Assembly (NCBI RefSeq): GCF_022095675.1
Contig: NZ_JAHYSG010000006.1
Location: 62,001 to 126,000, forward strand
Origin: Dactylosporangium sp. AC04546
GTDB lineage: Bacteria > Actinomycetota > Actinomycetes > Mycobacteriales > Micromonosporaceae
DNA length: 64,000 nucleotides
Direction: 5' to 3'
Shown: positions 7,908-16,026 of the stretch, piece by piece
Layout: each line of letters begins with the position of its first letter
Numbering within the stretch: position 1 is the first letter of the stretch
Notes under the pieces: model-generated
The model's database searches: none
What the model saw: the letters and a program-made list of their open reading frames with translations, nothing else
Told to the model about the DNA's origin: nothing
Made by a program: the position numbers and the translations under genes

Positions 7908-9221
7908 TTGAGATTGAGACGCACAATGTTTGCCGTGGTGGCAACAGTGCTGGTGAGTTTCGGAAGTGGGTTGCTTGGCGCGGCCCCGGCGCACGCGAGT
8001 CCTGCCGTGCCGACGGCAGACTTCCGGCTGCGGTTCTCAGACACGACATACAGCGATGCGGCACCAGGTCATCTGATGTCGATGCAATCGGTTATCAACG
8101 GCCTCGACGTGTCCTTGTCCAAAGTGACGATGAGCGGACTGAACCTCAACCGATATGGCTCCAGCAGCGAATGCGTCCAGAACCCGCCGAGCACAGTCCA
8201 GTCGATGATCTGCTGGAACGACGGGGACAACGCCGCCAGTGAATGGTATCCGCAGGGCATCACCACCAACACCGACGGCTGGAACTCCAGCAGTCCAAAT
8301 CGGATCATCACGGCGTGGTACGACAACTGCAGCACATCGAACTACGGTGAGCCCGGCTGCGAGAGCCCGCCAACCGATCACCGGCAGTACAGCAAGGGTG
8401 TGCGGCTGGCCGTCTTCGACACGTTGACCTACACCTACCGCCTGGTGCTGCTGGTGGAGCCGTTCATCAACGCCAGTGGCAACTCCACCTACAAGACCGT
8501 GAAGATCCACGCCGGTGGAATCGCCTGGTACGGCAACTACCTGTACGTGGCCGACACGCGCGCCGGAATCCGCGTGTTCGACACCAACCAGCTGTTCGAC
8601 CTGCAAGGCCCCGTTTCCGGCGACGCCGGCGCGACGGGGGCCGACGTCAGCGACGCCACCAAGGTCGGCCGGCAGAGCAACGTGTTCTACGGCCACACCT
8701 ACCGATACGTCATGCCACAGGTCGGCCGCTGGACGCAGGACAGCTACCACGCCGACGGGGCAACCTGCACGGCGAGTGGACCGTCCAAATATTCGTTCCT
8801 GAGTCTTGATCGGACCACATCACCCGCCCGCCTCATCACCGGCGAGTACTGCAACGAGGAGTCCAACCCCGACCTCCTGGGCCGAGTGGCGCGATACAAC
8901 CTGGCGAGCACCACCAGCCTGTCCGGCGGCCTGGCCACCTCGGGAGGAGTCGCACAGGCCACCGACGCCTACCGGCTGCCGAAAGGTCATATCCAAGGCG
9001 GCATCTCGGTAGGCAGCACGTACTACTTCAACATGAGCGCGGGCCACTCCAACGGAACGCTCTGGAAGTATCAGGCAAGCGGAGGTTCACTCAACGCGGC
9101 CAGCCCTTCCAGCCAAGCGGCACCCGAAGGCTGCGAGGACCTCACCTACGCGGGCGGAAAACTCTACTCCGTCACAGAGTATCCAGGCGCGCGGATGACA
9201 TACGCCACCGCGGCGTTCTAA
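7908..9221 (+). CDS. Secreted protein of unknown function
   Basis: The product is about 437 residues. A TTG at 7908 is preferred because GGGGAAGGGG lies 6 nt upstream and it supplies the basic LRLRRT ahead of the hydrophobic core; ATG 7926 and GTG 7863 are alternatives. A Sec signal peptide ends in AAPAHA-S at about residue 32. The mature part contains WYPQGITT, HAGGIAWYGNYLYVADTRAG, VARYNLAS and CEDLTYAGGKLYSVTEYPG, with repeated short strands as in a beta-propeller. The paired Cys suggest disulfides. Similar secreted actinomycete proteins exist but no family function is known to me. It stands alone, followed by a hairpin. Confidence 0.85.
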   Translation: MRLRRTMFAVVATVLVSFGSGLLGAAPAHASPAVPTADFRLRFSDTTYSDAAPGHLMSMQSVINGLDVSLSKVTMSGLNLNRYGSSSECVQNPPSTVQSMICWNDGDNAASEWYPQGITTNTDGWNSSSPNRIITAWYDNCSTSNYGEPGCESPPTDHRQYSKGVRLAVFDTLTYTYRLVLLVEPFINASGNSTYKTVKIHAGGIAWYGNYLYVADTRAGIRVFDTNQLFDLQGPVSGDAGATGADVSDATKVGRQSNVFYGHTYRYVMPQVGRWTQDSYHADGATCTASGPSKYSFLSLDRTTSPARLITGEYCNEESNPDLLGRVARYNLASTTSLSGGLATSGGVAQATDAYRLPKGHIQGGISVGSTYYFNMSAGHSNGTLWKYQASGGSLNAASPSSQAAPEGCEDLTYAGGKLYSVTEYPGARMTYATAAF

Positions 9222-9232
9222 CAGCCACCCGG

Positions 9233-9267
9233 GCGAGCAGGGGTCCAGGCAGCCAGGCCCCGCTCGC
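9233..9267 (+). terminator. Stem-loop after the secreted-protein gene
   Basis: GCGAGC-A-GGGG pairs with CCCC-GCTCGC around a 14-nt loop, starting 12 nt after the stop codon. There is no T-run, which is common for actinomycete terminators. Confidence 0.5.
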
Positions 9268-9379
9268 TCACGCAGGTGTAGCCGGCATCAGCCGGGTGGC
9301 CACCCCCGGACCGCATCGTCGCCGCCGTACCACTAACCGGATCCTTCGCTCGCGGCATGCGACCTCGTGTCGCACCTCG

Positions 9380-9949
9380 TCATAGCGGGCGGCGCAGCCC
9401 GTCCAGCACGAGGGTGATGACATCGTCGGCCTCGGCCCGCCAGGCGGGGCGGTCATGGGCCGCGCCGATGCCGTGCAGCGCCATCATCACGGCACCGGCA
9501 CCCACGTCTTCGCGAACGGTGCCGTCCCGCACGGCGGCGGCCACCAGGTCGGTGACAGCCTGCTCCAGCGCCCGGCTGCCCTCGGCGAGGACACTCGAGC
9601 GATCGGCCATGAGCGTGGCCAGTGTCCGGGCCAGGCCCTTGTGGGCGTCCATGTGGTCGACCATGCCGCGTAGGAAGATCGCCAAAGCCTCCGCCGCGGG
9701 CAGCGTGGCCTGTAGCTGGCGGGCGCGGTCGCACAGCGCGGCGACTTCCCCGTGGTAGACCGCCTCGGCCAGCGCCTCCCGGGTGGGGAAGTGGCGGTAC
9801 AGCGTGCCGGTGCCCACCCCGGCCAGGCGGGCGAAGTCGTCGAAGCGCAGGTCGAAGAAGTCGCCGGCGTCGAAGATCTCCCGGGCCTTGGCGAGCAGGG
9901 CCTCGCGCTTGCGTTGGGCGTCGGCCCGCAGCGGCTTGTCGGCGGTCAT
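9380..9949 (-). CDS. TetR-family transcriptional repressor
   Basis: The product is 189 residues, start ATG 9949 with GAGGT upstream. The N-terminal DNA-binding helix-turn-helix is at about 35-54 (RFDDFARLAGVGTGTLYRHF), and the C-terminal ligand domain contains VDHMDAHKGLARTL and MALHGIGAAHDRPAW, which resembles the SbtR-type TetR C-terminal domain. It is divergent from a ketopantoate-reductase-like gene. The 90-bp gap holds two identical 18-bp operator-like repeats placed inside a near-consensus promoter (9963-9991), so it very likely represses that gene and probably itself. Confidence 0.92.
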   Translation of the reverse strand: MTADKPLRADAQRKREALLAKAREIFDAGDFFDLRFDDFARLAGVGTGTLYRHFPTREALAEAVYHGEVAALCDRARQLQATLPAAEALAIFLRGMVDHMDAHKGLARTLATLMADRSSVLAEGSRALEQAVTDLVAAAVRDGTVREDVGAGAVMMALHGIGAAHDRPAWRAEADDVITLVLDGLRRPL

Positions 9950-9962
9950 GCGCTACCTCGCG

Positions 9963-9991
9963 TTGACAAGTGGAGATGACCTCCATATTTT
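9963..9991 (+). promoter_or_regulatory. Near-consensus promoter for the ketopantoate-reductase-like gene
   Basis: TTGACA (9963-9968) and TATTTT (9986-9991) are separated by exactly 17 nt, and the spacer is filled by the first copy of the TetR operator repeat. The predicted start of transcription falls at the second copy. The minus strand across the same repeats can also be read as a weaker promoter toward the tetR gene. Confidence 0.75.
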
Positions 9992-10012
9992 GGAAAGTGG
10001 AGATGACCTCCA
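9968..10012. promoter_or_regulatory. Two identical 18-bp TetR operator copies
   Basis: AAGTGGAGATGACCTCCA occurs at 9968-9985 and 9995-10012, 27 bp apart centre to centre. Each contains the palindrome TGGAG-N5-CTCCA. Copy one occupies the -35/-10 spacer and copy two covers the predicted transcription start, the layout expected for a repressor site. Confidence 0.8.
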
Positions 10013-10039
10013 AATCGATCGTACCCCACGAGGTGCAGC

Positions 10040-11005
10040 GTGAAGATCCTGATGTTCGGCCGCGGCGTGATCGCCACCGTCTACGGCTGGGCCTTGGAAC
10101 GGGCCGGACATGACGTCGAGTTCTACGTCCGCCCGGGCCGCGCGGCGACGTACGGAGACACGACAGATCTCGACCTGCTGGATACACGGCGCCGGGTGTG
10201 GGGGCATCGCGTCGTCGAGAAGTGGCCGGTGCGCTACCGCGAGGCGCTGGAGCCGGACCACGACTTCGACCTGATCGTGCTCAGCGTGCCGCACCACCGC
10301 CTCGCGGAGGCGACGGCCTTCCTGTCCCCGCGCGTCGGTCAAGCCACGGTGCTGGTCTTCGGCAACATCTGGACCGAGCCGCAGGCCGCTATCGGTGCCC
10401 TTCCCGTCGACCAGGTCGCATGGGGCTTTCCCCAGGCCGGTGGCGGCTTCGGCGAGGACGGCGTGCTCCGCGGGGCGCTGCTACCGGCAGTCATCTTCGG
10501 CACCCTCGGCCAGCCCCCGACCGACCGGGAGCGGGCCGTGCGCCAGGCGTTTCGCGAGGCCGGGTTCCGGCTCAAGGAGCAGCCTGACTTCCGTGGCTGG
10601 CTGTGGGTCCATTTCGTGTCGGATGCCGGCCTGTTCTCGCAGGGCCTGCGGCTGGGTTCCCTGTCCAAGTTGGCCGGGGCAACGGGCGACCTGCGCGAGG
10701 GGCTGCTGGCTGGCCGCGAGCTGCTGCCGCTCCTCAAGGCGCGCGGCCTTGACTTGCGACGTCACCGGGGCGGTGTGCTGCTCTTCCGGGCGCCCACCTG
10801 GCTGACGGCTCCCGCGCTCGCCTGGCTGACCGCTCATGTCGCGCCCGTGCGCGTGAATCTTGCGGCGCACTCCGACCCGGACGCCGAGGAGCCGCGTGAG
10901 GTCTGCCGGGACACCCTGGCCGAAGCACGACGGTTGGGCATCTCGGTACCGCGACTGGAAGCGGCGGAACCGACCTTCGTCCGTGAGGGGACAGGTCGAG
11001 TCTGA
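10040..11005 (+). CDS. Ketopantoate reductase-like (PanE/ApbA fold) oxidoreductase
   Basis: The product is 321 residues from a GTG at 10040 behind GAGGTG. An N-terminal Rossmann fold is marked by ILMFGRGVIATVYGWAL (about 3-19), then DLIVLSVPHHRLAEAT and VLVFGNIW, as in PanE/ApbA proteins. The C-terminal half is helical (FSQGLRLGSLSKLAGATGDL) and diverges from true PanE. Regulation by the adjacent TetR suggests a detoxification or accessory catabolic reduction rather than pantothenate synthesis. The substrate is unknown. Confidence 0.8.
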   Translation: MKILMFGRGVIATVYGWALERAGHDVEFYVRPGRAATYGDTTDLDLLDTRRRVWGHRVVEKWPVRYREALEPDHDFDLIVLSVPHHRLAEATAFLSPRVGQATVLVFGNIWTEPQAAIGALPVDQVAWGFPQAGGGFGEDGVLRGALLPAVIFGTLGQPPTDRERAVRQAFREAGFRLKEQPDFRGWLWVHFVSDAGLFSQGLRLGSLSKLAGATGDLREGLLAGRELLPLLKARGLDLRRHRGGVLLFRAPTWLTAPALAWLTAHVAPVRVNLAAHSDPDAEEPREVCRDTLAEARRLGISVPRLEAAEPTFVREGTGRV

Positions 11006-11061
11006 ACCCACCGATGTCGTCGGTCCCGGTGGTCCATTGCGGCTCCTCGGTCCGCCGCATC

Positions 11062-11078
11062 CCAGACAAGCGGTCTGG
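11062..11078. terminator. Stem-loop between convergent genes
   Basis: CCAGAC-AAGCG-GTCTGG forms a 6-bp hairpin in the 105-bp convergent gap after the reductase stop at 11005 and before the stop at 11110. It could end transcription from both sides. There is no T-run. Confidence 0.35.
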
Positions 11079-11109
11079 TCCTGCGTGCCCGGCCCGCGGG
11101 CCAGGCGGA

Positions 11110-11751
11110 TCAGACGGTGCGCGGCGCCTTCGCGAGGTTCGCCTCCAGCTCCGCCTTGTCCTGACGGATGACGTAGGCCGGCCGGTCGCGCTCGACCCGC
11201 CACGACTCGCTCAGCGGACTGACGTCGACGGCGTCGAACCCGATCTTGTCGTACAGGTCGACGACGAACGCGACGGCCTCGGGAGAGTCCGACGACACGG
11301 CCAGCGCGCGCCGGCCGGGCGTGCCCGCCGGTGAGCCGTCGGCGTTGATGTCGGCTGCGGTGATGTGGTTGAACGCCTTGACCACTTTCGCTCCGGTCAG
11401 GTGGGCCTGCAGGAGCCCGGAGGTGGTGGCCTCACCGCGGTCGAGTTCGGGGAACCGGCCGTCGCGCTCCCAGTAGTAGTTGTTGGTGTCGAGCACGATC
11501 TTGCCGGCGAGCGGCTCGATCGGAACCTCGCGGTACCGGCCGAACGGGACTGTGACGACGACCACGTCACCCGCCACGCCCGCCTCGGCCGCGCTCGCCG
11601 CCCGCGCGGCCGGCCCCAGGTCCTCGACAAGGGCGGACAGGGTCTCGGGCCCGCGGGAGTTCGCGATCACGACGTCATGGCCGAGCGCGATCACCGCCCG
11701 GGCGACCGCGCTGCCGATGTGTCCCGCCCCGATGATGCCGAATGTAGTCAC
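11110..11751 (-). CDS. NADPH-dependent F420 reductase-like Rossmann protein
   Basis: The product is about 213 residues. The GTG at 11751 gives the usual family start (VTTFGIIGAGHIGS); a GTG seven codons upstream is also open and neither has a strong ribosome site. The Rossmann glycine motif lies at about 5-12. It is followed by GHDVVIANSRGPETL, DVVVVTVPFGRY, IVLDTNNYYWERDG and a KVVKAFNHI segment, the hallmarks of the small COG2085 family that includes F420:NADP reductase and related dinucleotide-binding proteins. It may reduce a cofactor or a small ketone. No operon partner. Confidence 0.8.
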   Translation of the reverse strand: MTTFGIIGAGHIGSAVARAVIALGHDVVIANSRGPETLSALVEDLGPAARAASAAEAGVAGDVVVVTVPFGRYREVPIEPLAGKIVLDTNNYYWERDGRFPELDRGEATTSGLLQAHLTGAKVVKAFNHITAADINADGSPAGTPGRRALAVSSDSPEAVAFVVDLYDKIGFDAVDVSPLSESWRVERDRPAYVIRQDKAELEANLAKAPRTV

Positions 11752-11863
11752 CCTGCGCAGAACCCGCCCCACGCAAGGGCTATTCCCTTGCTCGGCACGG
11801 TGCCCGATGCGACATACCGGGCCACAGGCCGCGTAAGCCTGTCAGGGGGTAGCGCGGGTCACG

Positions 11864-13675
11864 TCAGCCGAGGGCGCGGTCGAGGTTGAATGCGGCGCTG
11901 ATGAGCGCGAAGTGGGTGAACGCCTGCGGGAAGTTGCCCTGCTGTTCACCGGTACGGCTGATCTGCTCGGCGTAGAGGCCCAGATGGTTGGCGTAGGTGA
12001 GCATCTTCTCGAAGGCCAGCCGCGCCTCGTCGAGTCGGCCGGCGCGGGCGAGCGCCTCGACGTACCAGAAGGAACAGATCGAGAAGGTGCCCTCCGCGCC
12101 GCGCAGGCCGTCCGGGCTGGCCTCGGGATCGTAGCGGTACACGAGCGAGTCGGAGACCAGGTCAGCGGCGAGCGCGTCGAGCGTGGCCAGCCACTTCGGG
12201 TCGGTCGGCGAGATGAACTTGGTCAGGGGCATCATCAGGACCGCGGCGTCGAGCACGTCGCCGGACCGGTGCTGGACGAACGCCTGCCGGTCGGCGGACC
12301 AGCCGTAGCGCACGATCTGCCGGTAGATCGCGTCGCGGGACCGCGTCCAGTGCGGCATGTCGGCGGGTAGGCCGCGGTGGTTGGCCATGCGTATCGCGCG
12401 TTCGATCGCCACCCAGCACATCAGCCGCGAGTACAGGAAGTCCTTACGCCCGCCGCGCGTCTCCCAGATGCCCTCGTCCGGCTGGTTCCAGTGGTCGCAG
12501 ACCCAGTCCACCAGCTCGCAGACCGCGTCCCAGCGGTCGCTGGAGATGGGCTGGCCCCACTTGTCGTACAGGTAGATCGAGTCGATGAGCGCGCCGTAGA
12601 TGTCGAGCTGGAGCTGGCGGGCGGCGTCGTTGCCGATGCGCACCGGGCCGGAGCCCCGGTACCCCTCCAGGTGGCCGAGCTCCTGCTCGGGCAGCTCGCT
12701 GCGGCCGTCGATGCCGTACATGACCTGCAGCGGCCCGCCGTCGCCGCCGGTGCGCAGGGTGCACCGGTCGGCGAGAAACCGCATGAAGGCCTCGGCCTCG
12801 CCGGTGAAGCCCAGGCGCAGCAACGCGTAGGCGCAGAACGCGGCATCGCGGATCCACACGTACCGGTAGTCCCAGTTGCGCTCGCCGCCGATCTGCTCGG
12901 GCAGGCTGGTCGTGGGCGCGGCCACGATAGCCCCGGTCGGCGCGTAGGTGAGCAGCTTGAGGGTCAGCGCCGAGCGGTGCACCGTCTCGCGCCACCGGCC
13001 GCGGTACCGCGACGCGGACAGCCACCGCCGCCAGAACGCCACCGTGTCTGCGAACTCCTGCTCGGCCTCGGCGTGCGGGCAGCCGCGGGGCGCGACGTCG
13101 TCGCCGACCCGGTCGAGCGCGAACACCGCCGACTCCCCCTCCAGGAGCTTGAACGACGCCGTCACGTCCGGGCCGTCGGGCTCGACCGTCACCGTGGCGG
13201 TCAACGCGAGGGACAGGTCCGGGGACTCGAAGACGATGTGGTCGCCGTGCCGCCGGACGGTGTGCGGCTGCCGGGCGTAGTCGAAGCGGGGCGCGACCCT
13301 CGCCTGGAAGGGCACCGAGCCGCGCACGCACACGATGCGCCGGATGAGCCGATGCCGAACGCCCGACTCGCCGGCGATCGGCATGAAGTCCTGGATCTCG
13401 CCGACGCCGTCCTCCGTGAAGAACCGCGTCATCAGCACGTTGGTGTCGGGGAAGTAGAACTGCTTGGTCTTGGCCGGTACCTCCGGGGCCAGCTGGAACG
13501 AACCGCCCCGCTCGGCGTCGAGGATGGATGCGAACACGCTCGGGGCGTCGAAGCGCGGGCAGCAGTACCAGTCGATGGTGCCGTCGGTGCCGACCAGGGC
13601 CACGGTGCGCAGGTCGCCGATCAGGCCGTGCTCGGCGATCGGCAGGTAGCCCGGCAGTTCCGTCCCGGTCACCAT
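11864..13675 (-). CDS. GH15-family glucoamylase/trehalase
   Basis: The product is 603 residues from the ATG at 13675. The N-terminal beta-sandwich begins with the family signature IAEHGLIGDLRTVALVGTDG and IDWYCCPRFDAPSVFA. The (alpha/alpha)6 barrel has RNWDYRYVWIRDAAFC at about 265 and the catalytic-acid segment EGIWETRGG at about 400, with a second acidic patch EGTFSICSFWYVEAL near 527. This matches intracellular actinobacterial GH15 enzymes, some of which are trehalases and others act on alpha-glucans. No signal peptide is present. It is divergent from an MFS gene; no trehalose or glycogen genes are nearby, so the substrate is open. Confidence 0.92.
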   Translation of the reverse strand: MVTGTELPGYLPIAEHGLIGDLRTVALVGTDGTIDWYCCPRFDAPSVFASILDAERGGSFQLAPEVPAKTKQFYFPDTNVLMTRFFTEDGVGEIQDFMPIAGESGVRHRLIRRIVCVRGSVPFQARVAPRFDYARQPHTVRRHGDHIVFESPDLSLALTATVTVEPDGPDVTASFKLLEGESAVFALDRVGDDVAPRGCPHAEAEQEFADTVAFWRRWLSASRYRGRWRETVHRSALTLKLLTYAPTGAIVAAPTTSLPEQIGGERNWDYRYVWIRDAAFCAYALLRLGFTGEAEAFMRFLADRCTLRTGGDGGPLQVMYGIDGRSELPEQELGHLEGYRGSGPVRIGNDAARQLQLDIYGALIDSIYLYDKWGQPISSDRWDAVCELVDWVCDHWNQPDEGIWETRGGRKDFLYSRLMCWVAIERAIRMANHRGLPADMPHWTRSRDAIYRQIVRYGWSADRQAFVQHRSGDVLDAAVLMMPLTKFISPTDPKWLATLDALAADLVSDSLVYRYDPEASPDGLRGAEGTFSICSFWYVEALARAGRLDEARLAFEKMLTYANHLGLYAEQISRTGEQQGNFPQAFTHFALISAAFNLDRALG

Positions 13676-13900
13676 GCTGGACTTCCCGCATCGCAGCCCG
13701 CTAATCACCTGCCGGCGAGATTTGCAGATAGTCGGTGCCCCCGCAGTCGGTGCTCCAGGTGACGACAAGCGGTCGGGCACGCAGCGATGTGGGCGTCCGG
13801 AAGCGTGCGCAATTCGCCGGCAGGGGTTGTCCGATTCATCGGTTGCCGATCGTCGTCAAGGTGGGCCCGTTCGGGTCTGTACCGGAAGCGGGAGACTTGG

Positions 13901-15100
13901 ATGACCATCAACGAGCAGCTCACGGTCGAGCAACCAGCTGTGCGGGCGGCTTTACGGCAATGGCCCGTGATCGCCGTGTTCTTCCTCAATGGACTCACGC
14001 TGTCGACCTATATCGTGCGCGCACCGTCAGTCAAGGACACCTTCCATCTCACTGACGGATGGTTCGGATTTGCCGGACTGCTGTTCGCGCTGGCCGCGCT
14101 GGCCTGCATGCAGGTCGTCGGGCCGCTGACGGCCCGGGTGGGGCCCCGGGCAGTGCTGCGCGTGGCTCTTGCGGTCATGCCGCTGCTGCTGGCCGGCATC
14201 GCCGTCGCACCCGGCCCGTGGTCGTTCACCGCCCTGGCAACCGTGCTCGGCGCGGTCCACGGCACCACCGACGCGGCGATGAACACCAGCGCGGTCGCCG
14301 CCGAGCGCCAGGCCGGCCGACCGGTACTCAACAGCTGCCACGCGGCCTGGAGCATCAGCGCGGTCGTCGCCTCGCTGTCCACCGCCGCCCTGGCCCACGC
14401 CGGAGTCTCTCTCGCCGCCCACCTCATCACCGCTGGCGCCCTGTTGCTCGCCGCTGGCTTGGTGCTGGGTCCCAGGCTGCCGGGAGCCGCCGGCACCGAA
14501 GACGAGACCAGCGACGCGGCCGGCCAGGACGACTCGGCAGGCGGGACGGGCTTGCGCAGCGGCTGGAGTCGCGCCCTGCTCGTGCTCGGCCTGACCGCCA
14601 CCGTACTCATGATCTGCGAGGGCGGGGCACTCGGCTGGGGCGGCATCTTCCTGCACGAGGAGCGGCACGCCAGCCTCAGCCTGGCCGCGGCCGCGATCAC
14701 CGTCTACACGGGCGGTCAGACGCTGGGCCGGCTCGCCGGCGACCGGCTCACCAGCCGCTGGGGCGGCAACACGCTGTTCCGCCTGGGTGCGGCGATCGCG
14801 GCCGGCGGCTTCGCGGCCGCTGTGCTGACGCCGCACCCCGCCGCAGCGGTGGCTGGCTTCGCCCTGGCCGGGCTGGGCTCGTCGGTGCTGATACCGCTGA
14901 GCTTCAGCGCCGTCGGCCGACTGCCGGGCGCGCCCACAGCGACGCTGGTGTCGCGGTTGACCACCTTCACCTACACCGGCATCCTGCTCGGCCCAGCCCT
15001 CATCGGCTGGGGCGCCGATCAGTTCGGCCTCACCACAACGATGACCGCACTGATACCGCTGCTGCTCCTCGTCGCCCTGGTACCCCGCCCACCAGCTTGA
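13901..15100 (+). CDS. MFS transporter
   Basis: The product is 399 residues starting at the ATG at 13901 after GGAG. Twelve hydrophobic segments can be counted, with the first at about 22-40 (VIAVFFLNGLTLSTYIV). The cytoplasmic loop at about 190-215 is rich in Asp/Glu/Ser/Gly, and a GGQTLGRLAGDRLTSRWGG motif marks the MFS loop 2-3 repeat in the second half. The HGTTDAAMNTSAVAAERQ region resembles the fucose/FucP- and YbjJ-like MFS group. Substrate unknown. The 225-bp gap to the divergent GH15 gene is likely the shared promoter zone. Confidence 0.9.
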   Translation: MTINEQLTVEQPAVRAALRQWPVIAVFFLNGLTLSTYIVRAPSVKDTFHLTDGWFGFAGLLFALAALACMQVVGPLTARVGPRAVLRVALAVMPLLLAGIAVAPGPWSFTALATVLGAVHGTTDAAMNTSAVAAERQAGRPVLNSCHAAWSISAVVASLSTAALAHAGVSLAAHLITAGALLLAAGLVLGPRLPGAAGTEDETSDAAGQDDSAGGTGLRSGWSRALLVLGLTATVLMICEGGALGWGGIFLHEERHASLSLAAAAITVYTGGQTLGRLAGDRLTSRWGGNTLFRLGAAIAAGGFAAAVLTPHPAAAVAGFALAGLGSSVLIPLSFSAVGRLPGAPTATLVSRLTTFTYTGILLGPALIGWGADQFGLTTTMTALIPLLLLVALVPRPPA

Positions 15101-15304
15101 ATACAGAGGTCGTCGCCGGGCCACGCACAACTCGGGCACGCCAATCCCTACGGCCACCCACCATCGTGAACAGCCGACAACTACCCAACACGGTCATCGG
15201 CAGCAGGCGCAGCATGGTGGACGCGTTCGTCACGGCCAGGTAGGCGAGTCGCAGCGTCGGCGCGGCGGGGAACATGTCGTTGAGCGCCGCGCAGGCGGCG
15301 GCAT

Positions 15305-15925
15305 TCAGGAGGCGCTGAGCATCCGCAGCCCGAGTTCGCCGTACTGCTCGCCGATCTCCTCGGGCGTCCACGCGCCGTCCGCGCGGTACCACCGCGCGAC
15401 GTCGATGCCGAGGGACAGCAGGGCGAGGGCGGCCATCCCCACGTCCGTCGGCCGGAACCGGCCGGCGTCGACGCCGGCCCTGATGATGCCGCGGACTTTC
15501 GCCTCGATCTCGCGCCGGATCCCGGCGATCTCCTCCGCGTGCTCCGGCGTGAGGGCAGCCATCTCGTACTGCACGACCCGGGCGTGGGTGTGCTCGCGGG
15601 CATGCCAGGCCGTGTACTCGCGGACCACCTCGCGCAGCTGCTCGTCGGGCCCGGTCCGGCGCCCCGCCGCCGCGGTGATCAGCTCCAGCACGTGCCGGTG
15701 GCCGGCCAGTGACAGCGCGAAGAGCAGCTCCTCCTTCGTGCGGTAGTGGACGTAGACCGCAGCCGGGCTCATGCCGGCCGCCTCGGCGATGTCTCGTGTT
15801 CCGGTGCCGTGGAAGCCCCGGGCCGCGAAGGAGCGCAGGGCGGCGTCCAGTAGGCGGCTGCGGGTCTGCTCGCCGCGGACGTTCCCACGCGACGCCGTCG
15901 CGTCGCCGGATGTGGCTCGGGTCAT
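15305..15925 (-). CDS. TetR-family repressor of a beta-oxidation operon
   Basis: The product is 206 residues from the ATG at 15925. The helix-turn-helix is at about 42-61 (GTRDIAEAAGMSPAAVYVHY) and the C-terminal part has the KstR2/TetR_C-like YTAWHAREHTHARVVQYEM and SLGIDVARWYR ending found in regulators of fatty-acid and steroid CoA genes. It is divergent from a thiolase/acyl-CoA dehydrogenase/SDR operon, with a perfect 20-bp palindrome between them, so it most likely represses both directions and is released by an acyl-CoA. Confidence 0.9.
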   Translation of the reverse strand: MTRATSGDATASRGNVRGEQTRSRLLDAALRSFAARGFHGTGTRDIAEAAGMSPAAVYVHYRTKEELLFALSLAGHRHVLELITAAAGRRTGPDEQLREVVREYTAWHAREHTHARVVQYEMAALTPEHAEEIAGIRREIEAKVRGIIRAGVDAGRFRPTDVGMAALALLSLGIDVARWYRADGAWTPEEIGEQYGELGLRMLSAS

Positions 15926-15990
15926 AGCAGTGCCGGCTCCGTACTCCATTGACGTGGCTTCGCCGCAGATGTTACTTGTTCATGGGAAGA

Positions 15991-16010
15991 TTCTAAGCGA
16001 TCGCTTAGAA
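15991..16010. promoter_or_regulatory. Perfect 20-bp palindromic operator
   Basis: TTCTAAGCGATCGCTTAGAA is a perfect palindrome with no spacer. It lies 16 bp upstream of the thiolase GTG and 66 bp upstream of the divergent tetR start. Its size and position fit a TetR operator. It overlaps where the thiolase ribosome site begins, so binding could block transcription starting close to the gene. Confidence 0.8.
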
Positions 16011-16026
16011 AATGGGGAGGTTGCAG

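Noticed and set aside
11090..11105. GGCCCGCGGGCC palindrome in the convergent gap near 11100
   Set aside because: A 12-bp GC-only palindrome is expected by chance in this composition and the nearby CCAGAC/GTCTGG hairpin is the better terminator candidate.
12377..13762. Long plus-strand frame of 461 codons
   Set aside because: Antisense of the GH15 gene, with the Val/Arg/Asp-rich composition typical of GC-rich shadows.
15101..15304. Minus-strand frame reading LNDMFPAAPTLRLAYLAV upstream-like tail of the TetR gene
   Set aside because: It looks protein-like but is too short and has no start, stop context or family; it may be a remnant and cannot be supported as a gene.
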